Positions 8,819-21,855 of a DNA stretch of 64,000 nt are shown here, piece after piece. The position numbers and the translations under genes were made by a program. The stretch covers positions 7,750,001 through 7,814,000 of the forward strand of contig NZ_CP108070.1 in NCBI RefSeq assembly GCF_036178845.1. Direction: 5' to 3'. Position 1 is the stretch's first letter. The number at the start of each line of letters is the position of its first letter. The notes beneath the pieces are model-generated. The model had not been told where the DNA came from. It worked only from the letters and a program-made list of their open reading frames with translations, and searched no databases. Origin of the DNA: Streptomyces sp. NBC_00271. Its GTDB lineage: Bacteria > Actinomycetota > Actinomycetes > Streptomycetales > Streptomycetaceae.

Positions 8819-9637
8819 GTGAGTGCTGACCAGACCCAGCTCGCCTTTGACTGGAGCTGTCGGATCATGTCCGACAACGGGTGTGGCTTTCCGGCTCCGG
8901 GCCTGCACTCGTTCCTCTTCAAGCCGCTCGCCACGGTCGGGGGGTTCGAGTTCAACAAGGTCATGCTGCTCGCCCTCGTCACCTCCATCCTTGTCGTCGC
9001 CTTCTTCTGGGCGGCCTTCGGCAAGGCCAAGGTGATCCCGGGCAAGCTGCAGATGGTCGGTGAGGCCGGTTACGACTTCGTGCGCCGCGGCATCGTCTAC
9101 GAGACGCTCGGCAAGCGCGAGGGCGAGAAGTACGTCCCGCTGATGGTCTCGCTGTTCTTCTTCATCTGGATCATGAACATCTGGTCCGTGATCCCGCTGG
9201 CCCAGTTCCCGGTCTCGTCGGTCTTCGCCTTCCCGGTGGTACTCGCCGCGCTGGTCTGGATCCTCTGGGTCTCGGTCACGTTCAAGCGCCACGGCTTCGT
9301 CGGCTTCTTCAAGAACGTGACGGGCTACGACAAGTCGCTCGGCGGGGTGCTGCCGCTCGTGATGGTCATCGAGTTCCTCTCGAACCTGATCGTCCGACCC
9401 TTCACGCACGCGGTCCGACTCTTCGCCAACATGTTCGCCGGCCACCTGATGCTGGTCATGTTCACGGTCGCCTCCTGGTACCTGCTGAACAGTTGGATGG
9501 TCCCGGCGGCCGGTGTGTCGTTCGTGATGACCATCGTCATGATCCTCTTCGAGCTTTTCGTGCAGGCCGTCCAGGCGTACGTCTTCGTGCTGCTGGCCTG
9601 CTCGTACCTCCAGGGCGCGCTCGCCGAGCACCACTGA
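8819..9637 (+). CDS. atpB: F0F1 ATP synthase subunit a
   Basis: A 272-residue integral membrane subunit that forms the proton half-channels against the c-ring. The essential Arg is R200 in AVRLFANMFAGH, and the preceding EFLSNLIVRPFTH is the canonical helix. Five to six membrane segments are visible. I chose GTG 8819, since AAGGAG ends 6 nt before it; the upstream in-frame ATG (8783) and GTG (8816) have poorer spacing. The unusual N-terminal extension before the first helix contains two Cys in CGF and SCR. Confidence 0.96.
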   Translation: MSADQTQLAFDWSCRIMSDNGCGFPAPGLHSFLFKPLATVGGFEFNKVMLLALVTSILVVAFFWAAFGKAKVIPGKLQMVGEAGYDFVRRGIVYETLGKREGEKYVPLMVSLFFFIWIMNIWSVIPLAQFPVSSVFAFPVVLAALVWILWVSVTFKRHGFVGFFKNVTGYDKSLGGVLPLVMVIEFLSNLIVRPFTHAVRLFANMFAGHLMLVMFTVASWYLLNSWMVPAAGVSFVMTIVMILFELFVQAVQAYVFVLLACSYLQGALAEHH

Positions 9638-9949
<312 letters not shown>

Positions 9950-9987
9950 TCACCCCTTACTGACACGAAACGACGAAAGGCACTGAT

Positions 9988-10536
9988 GTGATCGCCAACC
10001 TGGTTGCACTCGCAGCCGAGGAAGAGCAGAACCCGCTCATCCCGGCGGGTCCCGAGCTGCTCGTCGGCACCATCGCCTTCGCCATCGTGTTCTTCTTCTT
10101 CTGGAAGAAGCTCCTCCCGAACATCAACAAGGTTCTGGAAGAGCGCCGCGCGGCGATCGAAGGCGGTATCGAAGAGGCCGACGCCATGAAGGTCGAAGCC
10201 CAGAGCGTGCTGGAGCAGTACAAGGCCCAGCTCGCCGAGGCACGGCACGAGGCCGCGCGTCTGCGCCAGGAGGCGCAGGAGCAGGGCGCCACGCTCATCG
10301 CCGACATGCGTGCGGAAGGCCAGCGGCAGCGCGAGGAGATCATCGCTGCCGGTCACTCGCAGCTCGAGGCCGACCGCAAGGCCGCCTCGCAGGCGCTGCG
10401 CCAGGACGTGGGCAAGCTCGCCACCGACCTGGCCGGCAAGCTCGTCGGTGAGTCCCTCGAGGACCACGCCCGGCAGAGCCGTGTCATCGACCGCTTCCTC
10501 GACGACCTCGAGGAGAAGGCCGAGGCGACTCGATGA
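9988..10536 (+). CDS. atpF: F0F1 ATP synthase subunit b
   Basis: A 182-residue peripheral stalk subunit with one N-terminal transmembrane helix (about residues 24-41, ending FFFFWKK) and a long charged helical stalk rich in Ala, Glu, Gln and Arg. The GTG start follows GAAAGG by 7 nt. Its TGA overlaps the atpH ATG (ATGA), so b and delta, which bind each other, are translationally coupled. Confidence 0.96.
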   Translation: MIANLVALAAEEEQNPLIPAGPELLVGTIAFAIVFFFFWKKLLPNINKVLEERRAAIEGGIEEADAMKVEAQSVLEQYKAQLAEARHEAARLRQEAQEQGATLIADMRAEGQRQREEIIAAGHSQLEADRKAASQALRQDVGKLATDLAGKLVGESLEDHARQSRVIDRFLDDLEEKAEATR

Positions 10537-11357
10537 CCGCACACGGAGCAAGCCGCGAGGCCCTCGCTGCAGCTCGTGAGCGTCTCGATGCGCTGACGGA
10601 CTCGACGTCCGTGGACGCGGTCCAGCTCGCCGACGAGCTGGCCGCCGTCACCGCGCTGCTCAACCGTGAGGTGTCGCTGCGTCGGGTCCTGACCGACCCG
10701 GCGCAGCCCGGCGAGGCCAAGGCCGAGCTGGCCCAGCGCCTGCTCGGCGGCCAGGTCGGCGGGCCGACCGCGGACCTGGTGGCCGGCCTGGTGCGCTCGC
10801 GCTGGTCGCAGTCGCGTGACCTGGTGGACGCGCTGGAGGAGCTGGCGAGCATCGCCGACCTCACGGCCGCCCAGCGGGCGAACGCGCTCGACGACGTCGA
10901 GGACGAACTGTTCCGCTTCGGTCGGATCGTCGCTTCGAACACCGAGCTGCGCGCCGCGCTGACCGACCGCACCGCCTCGAAGGCGGCCAAGAGCGAGCTG
11001 CTGCACAGCCTGCTCGGCGGCCGGGCCAACCCGACCACCGAACGCCTGGTGACGCGCCTTGTGGCCGCGCCCCGGGGACGTAGCCTGGAGGCGGGACTCG
11101 AGTCCCTGTCCAAGCTCGCCGCCGAGCGCCGCAACCGCATGGTCGCCGTCGTCACCTCGGCGGTCCCGCTGAGTGACGGACAGAAGCAGCGCCTCGGCGC
11201 CGCTCTGGCGAAGCTCTACGGCCGCCCGATGCACCTCAACCTCGACGTGGACCCCGAGGTCATCGGCGGGATCCGGGTGCAGGTCGGCGACGAGATCATC
11301 GACGGTGCCGTCGCGGACCGACTCGAGGACGCGCGCCGCCGCATCGTCGGCCAGTAG
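10533..11357 (+). CDS. atpH: F0F1 ATP synthase subunit delta
   Basis: A 274-residue delta subunit linking the b stalk to the top of F1. It is about 95 residues longer than the E. coli protein (177), the long form seen in streptomycetes. The C-terminal signature RPMHLNLDVDPEVIGGIRVQ followed by VGDEIIDGAVADRL is clear. The ATG overlaps the atpF stop by 4 nt. Confidence 0.95.
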   Translation: MTAHGASREALAAARERLDALTDSTSVDAVQLADELAAVTALLNREVSLRRVLTDPAQPGEAKAELAQRLLGGQVGGPTADLVAGLVRSRWSQSRDLVDALEELASIADLTAAQRANALDDVEDELFRFGRIVASNTELRAALTDRTASKAAKSELLHSLLGGRANPTTERLVTRLVAAPRGRSLEAGLESLSKLAAERRNRMVAVVTSAVPLSDGQKQRLGAALAKLYGRPMHLNLDVDPEVIGGIRVQVGDEIIDGAVADRLEDARRRIVGQ

Positions 11358-11481
11358 CAACTCAATACGCGTAACCACGTAGTACTTACGGCCCTGGTTG
11401 GGCCGTGCAGAGGATTCCTGGGGGCTGACCCCAGACCCCCCAAGAAAACTTCGGGCCCAACAAGGAGAGCAGGGAACCCAG

Positions 11482-13071
11482 ATGGCGGAGCTCACGATCC
11501 GGCCGGAGGAGATCCGGGACGCGCTGGAGAACTTTGTCCAGTCGTACAAGCCGGACGCGGCCTCGCGCGAGGAGGTCGGTACGGTCACCGTCGCCGGCGA
11601 CGGTATCGCCAAGATCGAGGGCCTTCCCTCGGCGATGGCGAACGAGCTGCTGAAGTTCGAGGACGGAACCCTCGGTCTCGCGCTGAACCTGGAAGAGCGC
11701 GAGATCGGTGCGGTCGTCCTCGGCGAGTTCAGCGGTATCGAGGAGGGCCAGCCGGTGCAGCGCACCGGTGAGGTGCTGTCCGTCGCCGTGGGCGAGGGCT
11801 ACCTCGGCCGCGTCGTCGACCCGCTCGGCAACCCGATCGACGGCCTCGGCGAGATCGAGACCACCGGCCGCCGCGCCCTCGAGCTGCAGGCCCCGGGCGT
11901 CATGGTCCGCAAGTCGGTGCACGAGCCGATGGAGACCGGCTACAAGGCCGTCGACGCGATGACCCCGATCGGCCGTGGCCAGCGTCAGCTGGTCATCGGC
12001 GACCGTCAGACCGGCAAGACCGCGCTGGCCGTCGACACGATCATCAACCAGCGCGACAACTGGCGCTCGGGCGACACCAAGAAGCAGGTCCGCTGCATCT
12101 ACGTCGCCATCGGTCAGAAGGGTTCGACCATCGCCTCCGTGCGTGGCGCCCTCGAAGAGGCCGGCGCGCTGGAGTACACGACCATCGTCGCCGCCCCGGC
12201 GTCCGACCCGGCCGGCTTCAAGTACCTTGCGCCGTACACCGGTTCGGCCATCGGTCAGCAGTGGATGTACGAGGGCAAGCACGTCCTCATCATCTTCGAC
12301 GACCTCTCGAAGCAGGCCGACGCCTACCGCGCCGTGTCCCTGCTGCTCCGCCGTCCGCCGGGGCGCGAGGCCTACCCCGGTGACGTCTTCTACCTGCACT
12401 CCCGTCTGCTGGAGCGCTGCGCGAAGCTCTCCGACGACCTGGGCGCCGGTTCGATGACGGGTCTGCCGATCGTCGAGACCAAGGCGAACGACGTGTCGGC
12501 GTTCATCCCGACCAACGTCATCTCCATCACCGACGGCCAGTGCTTCCTGGAGTCCGACCTGTTCAACGCCGGCCAGCGTCCGGCCCTGAACGTCGGTATC
12601 TCGGTCTCCCGCGTCGGTGGCTCCGCCCAGCACAAGGCGATGAAGCAGGTTTCCGGCCGACTCCGCCTGGACCTCGCCCAGTACCGCGAGCTGGAGGCGT
12701 TCGCCGCCTTCGGTTCCGACCTGGACGCCGCGTCGAAGTCCCAGCTGGAGCGCGGTCAGCGCCTGGTCGAGCTGCTCAAGCAGGCTCAGTACCAGCCGAT
12801 GGCCACCGAGGACCAGGTCGTCTCCGTCTGGGCCGGTACCACCGGCAAGATGGACGAGGTACCGGTCGCGGACATCCGCCGCTTCGAGAAGGAGCTCCTG
12901 GAGTACCTGCACCGCAAGGAGCAGGGCCTCATGACCTCCATCAAGGAGGGCGGCAAGATGTCGGACGACACCCTCACGGCCATCGCCGACGCCATCGCGG
13001 ACTTCAAGAAGCAGTTCGAGACCTCGGACGGCAAGCTTCTCGGCGAAGACGTTCCGGCCGCGGCCAAGTGA
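11482..13071 (+). CDS. atpA: F0F1 ATP synthase subunit alpha
   Basis: A 529-residue non-catalytic nucleotide-binding subunit. The P-loop is GDRQTGKT (173-180), and the alpha signature [17 protein letters not shown] is present. The start is ATG 11482 ([10 protein letters not shown]) behind AGGGA with 6-nt spacing. A longer in-frame reading from 11398 crosses a Pro-rich non-conserved stretch and is rejected. The 124-bp atpH-atpA gap is the largest within the F1 part of the operon. Confidence 0.98.
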   Translation: MAELTIRPEEIRDALENFVQSYKPDAASREEVGTVTVAGDGIAKIEGLPSAMANELLKFEDGTLGLALNLEEREIGAVVLGEFSGIEEGQPVQRTGEVLSVAVGEGYLGRVVDPLGNPIDGLGEIETTGRRALELQAPGVMVRKSVHEPMETGYKAVDAMTPIGRGQRQLVIGDRQTGKTALAVDTIINQRDNWRSGDTKKQVRCIYVAIGQKGSTIASVRGALEEAGALEYTTIVAAPASDPAGFKYLAPYTGSAIGQQWMYEGKHVLIIFDDLSKQADAYRAVSLLLRRPPGREAYPGDVFYLHSRLLERCAKLSDDLGAGSMTGLPIVETKANDVSAFIPTNVISITDGQCFLESDLFNAGQRPALNVGISVSRVGGSAQHKAMKQVSGRLRLDLAQYRELEAFAAFGSDLDAASKSQLERGQRLVELLKQAQYQPMATEDQVVSVWAGTTGKMDEVPVADIRRFEKELLEYLHRKEQGLMTSIKEGGKMSDDTLTAIADAIADFKKQFETSDGKLLGEDVPAAAK

Positions 13072-13092
13072 CGTAAGGAAGGGACCTGACTC

Positions 13093-15443
<2,351 letters not shown>

Positions 15444-15493
15444 ATCTCGCGTACCTGAGGGACTCCGGTTCCTGAGGAACTCGTGTTCGTAAG

Positions 15494-15587
15494 GGAGGGG
15501 GACGGGACCGCACCTCGCGGGGCGCGTCCCGTCCCCCTCCGCACGCCCATTAGACTTTGACCCAACACCCGGCGGCCATGCCGGGTG
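15494..15587 (+). terminator. Two hairpins in the atpD-atpC spacer
   Basis: A long perfect stem has arms 15494-15508 and 15526-15540 (15 bp, 17-nt loop) and lies 50 nt after the atpD stop. It has no T run, so it may be a partial terminator or a 3' stabiliser. A second stem (CACCCGGC 15566-15573 with GCCGGGTG 15580-15587) ends 7 nt before the GAGGAG ribosome site of atpC and could limit atpC initiation. Between them CATTAGACTTTGAC resembles a -10 region. Confidence 0.6.
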
Positions 15588-15606
15588 GTGACCCGAGGAG
15601 CCCACC

Positions 15607-15981
15607 TTGGCTGCTGAGCTGCACGTCGAGCTCGTCGCCGCGGACCGCAGTGTCTGGTCCGGCGAGGCCACCCTGGTCGTCGCGCGTACCGCGTCCGGCG
15701 ACATCGGCGTCATGCCCGGTCACCAGCCGCTGCTCGGTGTGCTGGAGTCGGGCCCGGTGACCATCCGTACGAGTGATGGTGGAACGGTCGTCGCCGCGGT
15801 GCACGGCGGTTTCGTCTCGTTCGCCGACAACAAGCTGTCACTGCTGGCCGAGATCGCCGAGCTGTCGGACGAGATCGACGTCCAGCGCGTGGAGCGGGAG
15901 CTCGAGCGCGCGAAGGCGGAGGGTGATGCCTCCGCCGAGCGCCGCGCGGACGTCCGTCTGCGGGCGGTGTCGGCGCGCTGA
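15607..15981 (+). CDS. atpC: F0F1 ATP synthase subunit epsilon
   Basis: A 124-residue subunit of the central stalk and inhibitor of ATP hydrolysis. The N-terminal beta-sandwich shows ELHVELVAADRSVWSG and GDIGVMPGHQPLLG, followed by a short C-terminal helical hairpin (ELERAKAEGDASAERRAD). The start is TTG behind GAGGAG with 6-nt spacing. The weak start and the upstream hairpin may help keep the 1:3 ratio to beta. Confidence 0.96.
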   Translation: MAAELHVELVAADRSVWSGEATLVVARTASGDIGVMPGHQPLLGVLESGPVTIRTSDGGTVVAAVHGGFVSFADNKLSLLAEIAELSDEIDVQRVERELERAKAEGDASAERRADVRLRAVSAR

Positions 15982-16001
15982 GTCGCCGCGCTGTGTGATG
16001 C

Positions 16002-16059
16002 TTTGCCTCAGCCGCGGCGGGGACCGGATCACTCCGGACCCCGCCGCGGCTGAGGCAAA
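16002..16059 (+). terminator. Strong intrinsic terminator ending the atp operon
   Basis: A perfect 21-bp stem (16002-16022 with 16039-16059), continued inward by an A-A mismatch and CCGG/CCGG around the loop ATCACT. It is followed within 10 nt by a T-rich tract (GTTTTTTCTTTTCC). It lies 21 nt after the atpC stop. Confidence 0.93.
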
Positions 16060-16110
16060 TGCGGAGGTTTTTTCTTTTCCGTTACCTAGGAGACGAGGAG
16101 GTCGGTGTCG

Positions 16111-16557
16111 ATGGTCCTCGCTCTGACTGTGTGCGGATTGGTAGTGGCGCTCGTGGTGGTGGGGCTGTTCGTCTTCGGCCTCCGCCGCCGGCTGATCCAG
16201 CGCTCCGGAGGCACCTTCGACTGCAGCCTGCGCTGGGACGTCCCGGAGAAGAGCGACCCCAACGGAAAAGGCTGGGGCTACGGCGTCGCCCGCTACAACG
16301 GCGACCGCATCGAGTGGTACCGCGTCTTCTCGTACTCCCCCCGCCCGCGCCGCGTCCTGGAACGTTCGGCGATCGAGGTGGCCGGCCGCCGCACCCCGGA
16401 CGGCGAGGAGGAGCTCGCTCTGCTCTCCGACGCGATCATCCTGGCCTGTGTGCACCGGGGCACCCGCCTGGAACTGGCGATGAGCGAGGACGCGCTGACC
16501 GGTTTCCTCGCGTGGCTGGAGGCAGCCCCGCCCGGTCAGCGCGTCAATGTGGCGTAG
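16111..16557 (+). CDS. DUF2550 domain-containing membrane-anchored protein
   Basis: About 148 residues. One N-terminal transmembrane helix (VLALTVCGLVVALVVVGLFV) is followed by RRRLIQRSGGTFDCSLRW and a small soluble domain with KGWGYGVARYNGDRIEWYRV. DUF2550 is an actinobacterial family found next to atp operons; its function is unknown. GAGGAGG lies 9 nt before ATG 16111, and an in-frame GTG at 16105 is only 3 nt away, so ATG is preferred. The gene converges on chiC with only 3 bp between the stops and no terminator in that gap. Confidence 0.85.
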   Translation: MVLALTVCGLVVALVVVGLFVFGLRRRLIQRSGGTFDCSLRWDVPEKSDPNGKGWGYGVARYNGDRIEWYRVFSYSPRPRRVLERSAIEVAGRRTPDGEEELALLSDAIILACVHRGTRLELAMSEDALTGFLAWLEAAPPGQRVNVA

Positions 16558-16560
16558 GGG

Positions 16561-18399
<1,839 letters not shown>

Positions 18400-18448
18400 G
18401 ATGCCTCTCCTCGGGGGTGTCGTGGGCATGGCTAAGCGCAGTGCGGCG

Positions 18449-18490
18449 AGAATAGAAAGGTCTGGACCATAGGTCAATAGGTCTGGACCA
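18449..18490 (-). promoter_or_regulatory. chiC promoter with paired 12-bp chitinase direct repeats
   Basis: Read on the minus strand, TGGTCCAGACCT occurs twice (18490-18479 and 18469-18458), 21 bp apart, or two helical turns. This is exactly the repeat known from Streptomyces chitinase promoters. A fitting promoter overlaps it: TTGACC (18477-18472), 17-bp spacer, TATTCT (18454-18449). The distal copy with flanks (ACTGGTCCAGACCTAT) also matches the DasR dre consensus at 13 of 16 positions, so both induction by chitin and GlcN-linked repression may act here. Confidence 0.9.
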
Positions 18491-18508
18491 GTGCACCCGC
18501 GAGGCGGG

Positions 18509-19150
18509 TCAGACTCCCAACTCCTGCGCCAGCACCGCCGCTTGGACTCTGCTCCGCAGCTCCAGCTTCCCCAGCAGACGGCTGACGTGGGTCTTCACCG
18601 TCGCCTCCGCCATGTCCAGCCGGCCCGCGATCTCCGCGTTGGAGAGCCCCTCACCCAGGCAGGACAGCACTTCCCGCTCCCGGCGCGTCAGCGCGTCGAG
18701 CACGGCCGGGTCGGCGCTCGGCTCCCGTACCGGCTTCGCGGCGAACTCGGCGATCAGCCGACGCGTCACGGCCGGAGCGATCAGCCCCTCGCCGCTCGCC
18801 ACCGTCCGCACCGCCACCAGCAGGTCCCTCGCCTCCGTGTTCTTCAGCAGAAATCCGGAGGCGCCCGCGCGCAGCGCCCCGAAGACGTACTCGTCGAGGT
18901 CGAAGGTGGTGAGTACGAGCACGTCGGCGAGCTGCTCGGCGACGACCTGACGGGTGGCGGACACCCCGTCGAGCCGGGGCATCTGCACATCCATCAGGAC
19001 CAGGTCCGGGCGGAGTTCGCGGGCGAGCGCGACCGCCTGCTCGCCGTCCGCGGCCTCGCCGACCACCTCGATGTCGGGCGCGCTGCGCAGGATGAGGACG
19101 AGCCCGGCCCGTACGGCGGACTGGTCCTCGGCGACGAGCACGCGGATCAT
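18509..19150 (-). CDS. chiR: NarL/LuxR-type response regulator next to chiC
   Basis: A 213-residue response regulator. The receiver domain has the acidic pair E8-D9, phospho-acceptor D54 (LVLMDVQMP), the switch Thr in LTTFD and Lys in FLLKN. The C-terminal LuxR helix-turn-helix includes LTRREREVLSCLGEGLSNAEI. Its ATG overlaps the kinase stop (ATGA), so it is co-translated with the sensor. Position between the kinase and chiC matches the ChiS/ChiR system controlling chiC in streptomycetes. Its stop lies 19 nt before the distal chiC promoter repeat. Confidence 0.9.
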   Translation of the reverse strand: MIRVLVAEDQSAVRAGLVLILRSAPDIEVVGEAADGEQAVALARELRPDLVLMDVQMPRLDGVSATRQVVAEQLADVLVLTTFDLDEYVFGALRAGASGFLLKNTEARDLLVAVRTVASGEGLIAPAVTRRLIAEFAAKPVREPSADPAVLDALTRREREVLSCLGEGLSNAEIAGRLDMAEATVKTHVSRLLGKLELRSRVQAAVLAQELGV

Positions 19151-20451
19151 TCGGGTTCTCCTTGGACGAGGGGCAGAGTGGCGCGTACGGCCCAGATCGC
19201 GCCGTCCTTGCCGTCCTTTCCACCCTTGCCGTTCTTGACGTTCCCGCTGTCGGGGGAGGGCTCGGGCCCCGCCTCGAAGCTGCCGCCCAGCAGGTCGGCC
19301 CGCTCCCGCATCCCCACCAGACCGGCGCCGGAACCGGGGGCGCGGGGGCCGCTCGGACCGCCGTACGCACTGGTCACCGCGATGGCGAGCGAGCCGTCCC
19401 GCTGGGTGAGCGTCACCGTGACACGGCCCTCGGGCGCGTGCTTGAGGGCGTTGGTCAGCGACTCCTGGACGATGCGGTAGGCGGCGAGTTCGACCGGGGC
19501 GGGCACCTTGCCGTGCTCGGTGGTGAGGGTGACGTCGAGTCCGTTGGTGCGGGCGCCGGCCACCAGGGCGCCGAGGCCGTCGAGGGTGGGGGCGGCGGAC
19601 GGCTCGCGCTCGCCGGACCCGTCGCGCAGGATCCCGATCAGCCGGCGCATCTCGGCGAGCCCCTCGACGCTGTTCTCCCGGATGACGGTGAGCGCGTCCT
19701 TGGACGTGCTCGGGTCGTCGATGGAGAGCGCGGCCGTGGAGTGGATCGCGATCGCGGAGAGATGGTTGGCCACCATGTCGTGCAACTCCCGTGCCATCCG
19801 GGCTCGTTCGGCGGTGACGGCGTGGGCGCGGTCCATCTCGGCGAGCAGGGTCGTCTGTTCGGCGCGCAGCCGTTCGGCGACGGCGGTGTCGCGGTGGTTG
19901 CGGACGATCCAGCCGGTGGCGGCGGGGGTGAACGTCACCAGACCGGTGAACGCGCCGATCAGCAGCCCCTCCGGCTTGTGCCAGGCCGCGACCGGCCACA
20001 CGGTCGCGATCACCGTGATCAGCCCGGTGATCCAGGGGATGCGGCGGGCCGCGCCGGGGGAGCCGTACAGGACGGCCGCGTAGACCAGGTCCGTGAACAT
20101 CACGACGGTGGCCAGGCTGCCGCGGGTCAGCAGGTCGGCGACGAGCGCGAGGGTGCCCACGAGCAGGGCGGTGCGCGGCCGTGTCCGGCGCAGCAGTTCG
20201 CAGCAGGCCATCACGGCCAGCGGCACCAGAACCGCCCAGCCCTGGTCCGCACGGGACATCGGATCGTCCGGCCTGCGGCTGTAGAGACCGACGCTCCACA
20301 GGAAGAGCCCGCCGAGCAGTCCGCCGACCGCGATGCCCACGTCGTCACGGTGGGGGCGGGGCAGCCGCCCGGCCATGACTCCATCCATGACTCCATCCAA
20401 CACGGCGCACCGGCTCACCGCGTGATGCCCGGGAAGGGTCCGGAACTGCAT
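19147..20451 (-). CDS. chiS: NarL-family sensor histidine kinase next to chiC
   Basis: About 434 residues. The N-terminal half holds four to six membrane segments. A HisKA_3 dimerisation domain has the phospho-acceptor H224 in MARELHDMVANHLSAIAIHS, and a C-terminal HATPase_c domain has GAGLVGMRERADLLGG. A low-complexity insert rich in Gly, Lys and Asp (NVKNGKGGKDGKDG) sits just before the final strand. The start is uncertain: ATG 20451 has only a weak GAAAG, and Met codons at 20388 and 20376 are alternatives. It is divergent from the gene at 20541. Confidence 0.88.
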   Translation of the reverse strand: MQFRTLPGHHAVSRCAVLDGVMDGVMAGRLPRPHRDDVGIAVGGLLGGLFLWSVGLYSRRPDDPMSRADQGWAVLVPLAVMACCELLRRTRPRTALLVGTLALVADLLTRGSLATVVMFTDLVYAAVLYGSPGAARRIPWITGLITVIATVWPVAAWHKPEGLLIGAFTGLVTFTPAATGWIVRNHRDTAVAERLRAEQTTLLAEMDRAHAVTAERARMARELHDMVANHLSAIAIHSTAALSIDDPSTSKDALTVIRENSVEGLAEMRRLIGILRDGSGEREPSAAPTLDGLGALVAGARTNGLDVTLTTEHGKVPAPVELAAYRIVQESLTNALKHAPEGRVTVTLTQRDGSLAIAVTSAYGGPSGPRAPGSGAGLVGMRERADLLGGSFEAGPEPSPDSGNVKNGKGGKDGKDGAIWAVRATLPLVQGEPE

Positions 20452-20540
20452 CTTTCGATGTACCGGGACTTCGTCACCGCCGATGACGATCCGAGCCGCC
20501 CCGGACGCGAGCCTGGAGGGGTGACCGAGAGGAGCGAACC

Positions 20541-21095
20541 GTGATCGTCGGGTTGATCGTCGCGTGCGAGGCCGGTTTCTGGGTGCTGCTGGCCGCGGGC
20601 CTCGCCGTCCGCTATCTGCTGGGGCTGCGCCGCACCAGCGTGGCCCTGCTGCTGTGCGAGCCGCTGCTGGAGGTGGTGCTCTTCGTGGTGACGGCGATCG
20701 ACCTCAGGAACGGCGCCGAACCGAGCTGGGAACATGGCCTGGCCGCGCTCTACATCGGCTTCACCGTCGCGTACGGCCACTACACGATCCGCTGGTTGGA
20801 CGGCCACGCCGCCCACCGCCTGGCCGGCGGCCCGCCCCCGCCGAAGCCGCCGCGCTTCGGCCTGCCCCGGGCCGCCCACGAGGGCCGCCAGTGGCTCCGC
20901 ACCCTCCTCGCGGCGACCGTCGCGTGCGCGCTCCTCCAGGGCGCGATCTGGTTCGTGGGCGTCGGCGACACCTCGTCGCTGCGCGCCTTCCAGTGGGTGG
21001 CGCTACGGGCGGTGGGGATCCACGGCCTGATCGCCCTGACCTATCTGCTCCGACCCAAACGGGCCCCGGTCACCCAGGGCCGGTCCGACGGCTAG
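20541..21095 (+). CDS. Conserved hypothetical four-helix membrane protein
   Basis: A 184-residue protein with four hydrophobic segments (about 2-27, 33-52, 60-85 and 125-175 containing two) and a Pro-rich cytoplasmic loop (GGPPPPKPPRFG). I do not recognise a functional family. The GTG start has GAGAGGAG upstream. It diverges from chiS and converges on the cobalamin adenosyltransferase, sharing the four bases CTAG so that each stop codon lies inside the other gene. Confidence 0.8.
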   Translation: MIVGLIVACEAGFWVLLAAGLAVRYLLGLRRTSVALLLCEPLLEVVLFVVTAIDLRNGAEPSWEHGLAALYIGFTVAYGHYTIRWLDGHAAHRLAGGPPPPKPPRFGLPRAAHEGRQWLRTLLAATVACALLQGAIWFVGVGDTSSLRAFQWVALRAVGIHGLIALTYLLRPKRAPVTQGRSDG

Positions 21096-21664
21096 CGTTC
21101 GCCGCCCGGGACCCACAGCACGTCCCCGGTCTCCTTGTTCGCGGTGCGGGCCAGGATGAACAGCAGGTCGGAGAGCCGGTTCAGATAGGTGGCGGTCAGC
21201 GGGTTCATGACGTCGCCGTGGACCTCCAGCGCCGCCCAGGTCGACCGCTCGGCGCGGCGTACGACCGTGCACGCCTGGTGCAGCAGTGCCGCGCCCGGGG
21301 TGCCGCCGGGCAGGATGAAGGAGCGCAGCTTCTCCAGCTCGTCGTTGAAGCGGTCGCAGTCCGCCTCCAGCTTGTCGATGTAGAACTGCTCGACACGCAG
21401 CGGTGGGAACTTCGGGTCCTCGACCACCGGGGTCGACAGGTCCGCGCCGACGTCGAAGAGGTCGTTCTGCACCCGGGTAAGGACCGCGACGACCTCCTCG
21501 TCGAGGCCGCCCAGTGCGATCGCCGTCCCGAGGACCGCGTTCGCCTCGTTGGCGTCCGCGTAGGCCGAGATCCGGGGATCGGTCTTGGCGACCCGGCTCA
21601 TGTCCCCGAGAGCGGTGGTGCCCTGGTCGCCGGTCCTGGTGTAGATGCGCGTCAGATTGACCAT
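21092..21664 (-). CDS. Cob(I)alamin adenosyltransferase, PduO/MMAB type
   Basis: A 190-residue corrinoid adenosyltransferase that transfers the adenosyl group of ATP to cob(I)alamin. The N-terminal ATP motif TRTGDQGTTALGD (9-21) and the RRAERSTW block later are diagnostic of the PduO family. It supplies AdoCbl to mutases such as IcmA, encoded about 35 kb away in this window. It ends in a 4-bp convergent overlap with the membrane protein gene. Confidence 0.95.
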   Translation of the reverse strand: MVNLTRIYTRTGDQGTTALGDMSRVAKTDPRISAYADANEANAVLGTAIALGGLDEEVVAVLTRVQNDLFDVGADLSTPVVEDPKFPPLRVEQFYIDKLEADCDRFNDELEKLRSFILPGGTPGAALLHQACTVVRRAERSTWAALEVHGDVMNPLTATYLNRLSDLLFILARTANKETGDVLWVPGGER

Positions 21665-21855
21665 GGGGCCAATTTAGACGGTCTCGCGAGGGGAGCCGAC
21701 GTGTGACTGAGCACTGCTTCGGCCCCTCTGCACGGTTCGTCTCAGGCGTTCGATTCCGTGCGCATGTTCTCCCTTCGTACCCGTTGTCCTTGCATCGGGA
21801 ACGGCGTTAATCGAAGTGGAGTCCTGGCTGCGCTCGGAATGGAAGGTGGTGAACC

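Noticed and set aside
21665..21855. TnpA transposase or left-end hairpin upstream of tnpB
   Set aside because: The gap is too short for a transposase and I see no clear subterminal palindrome.
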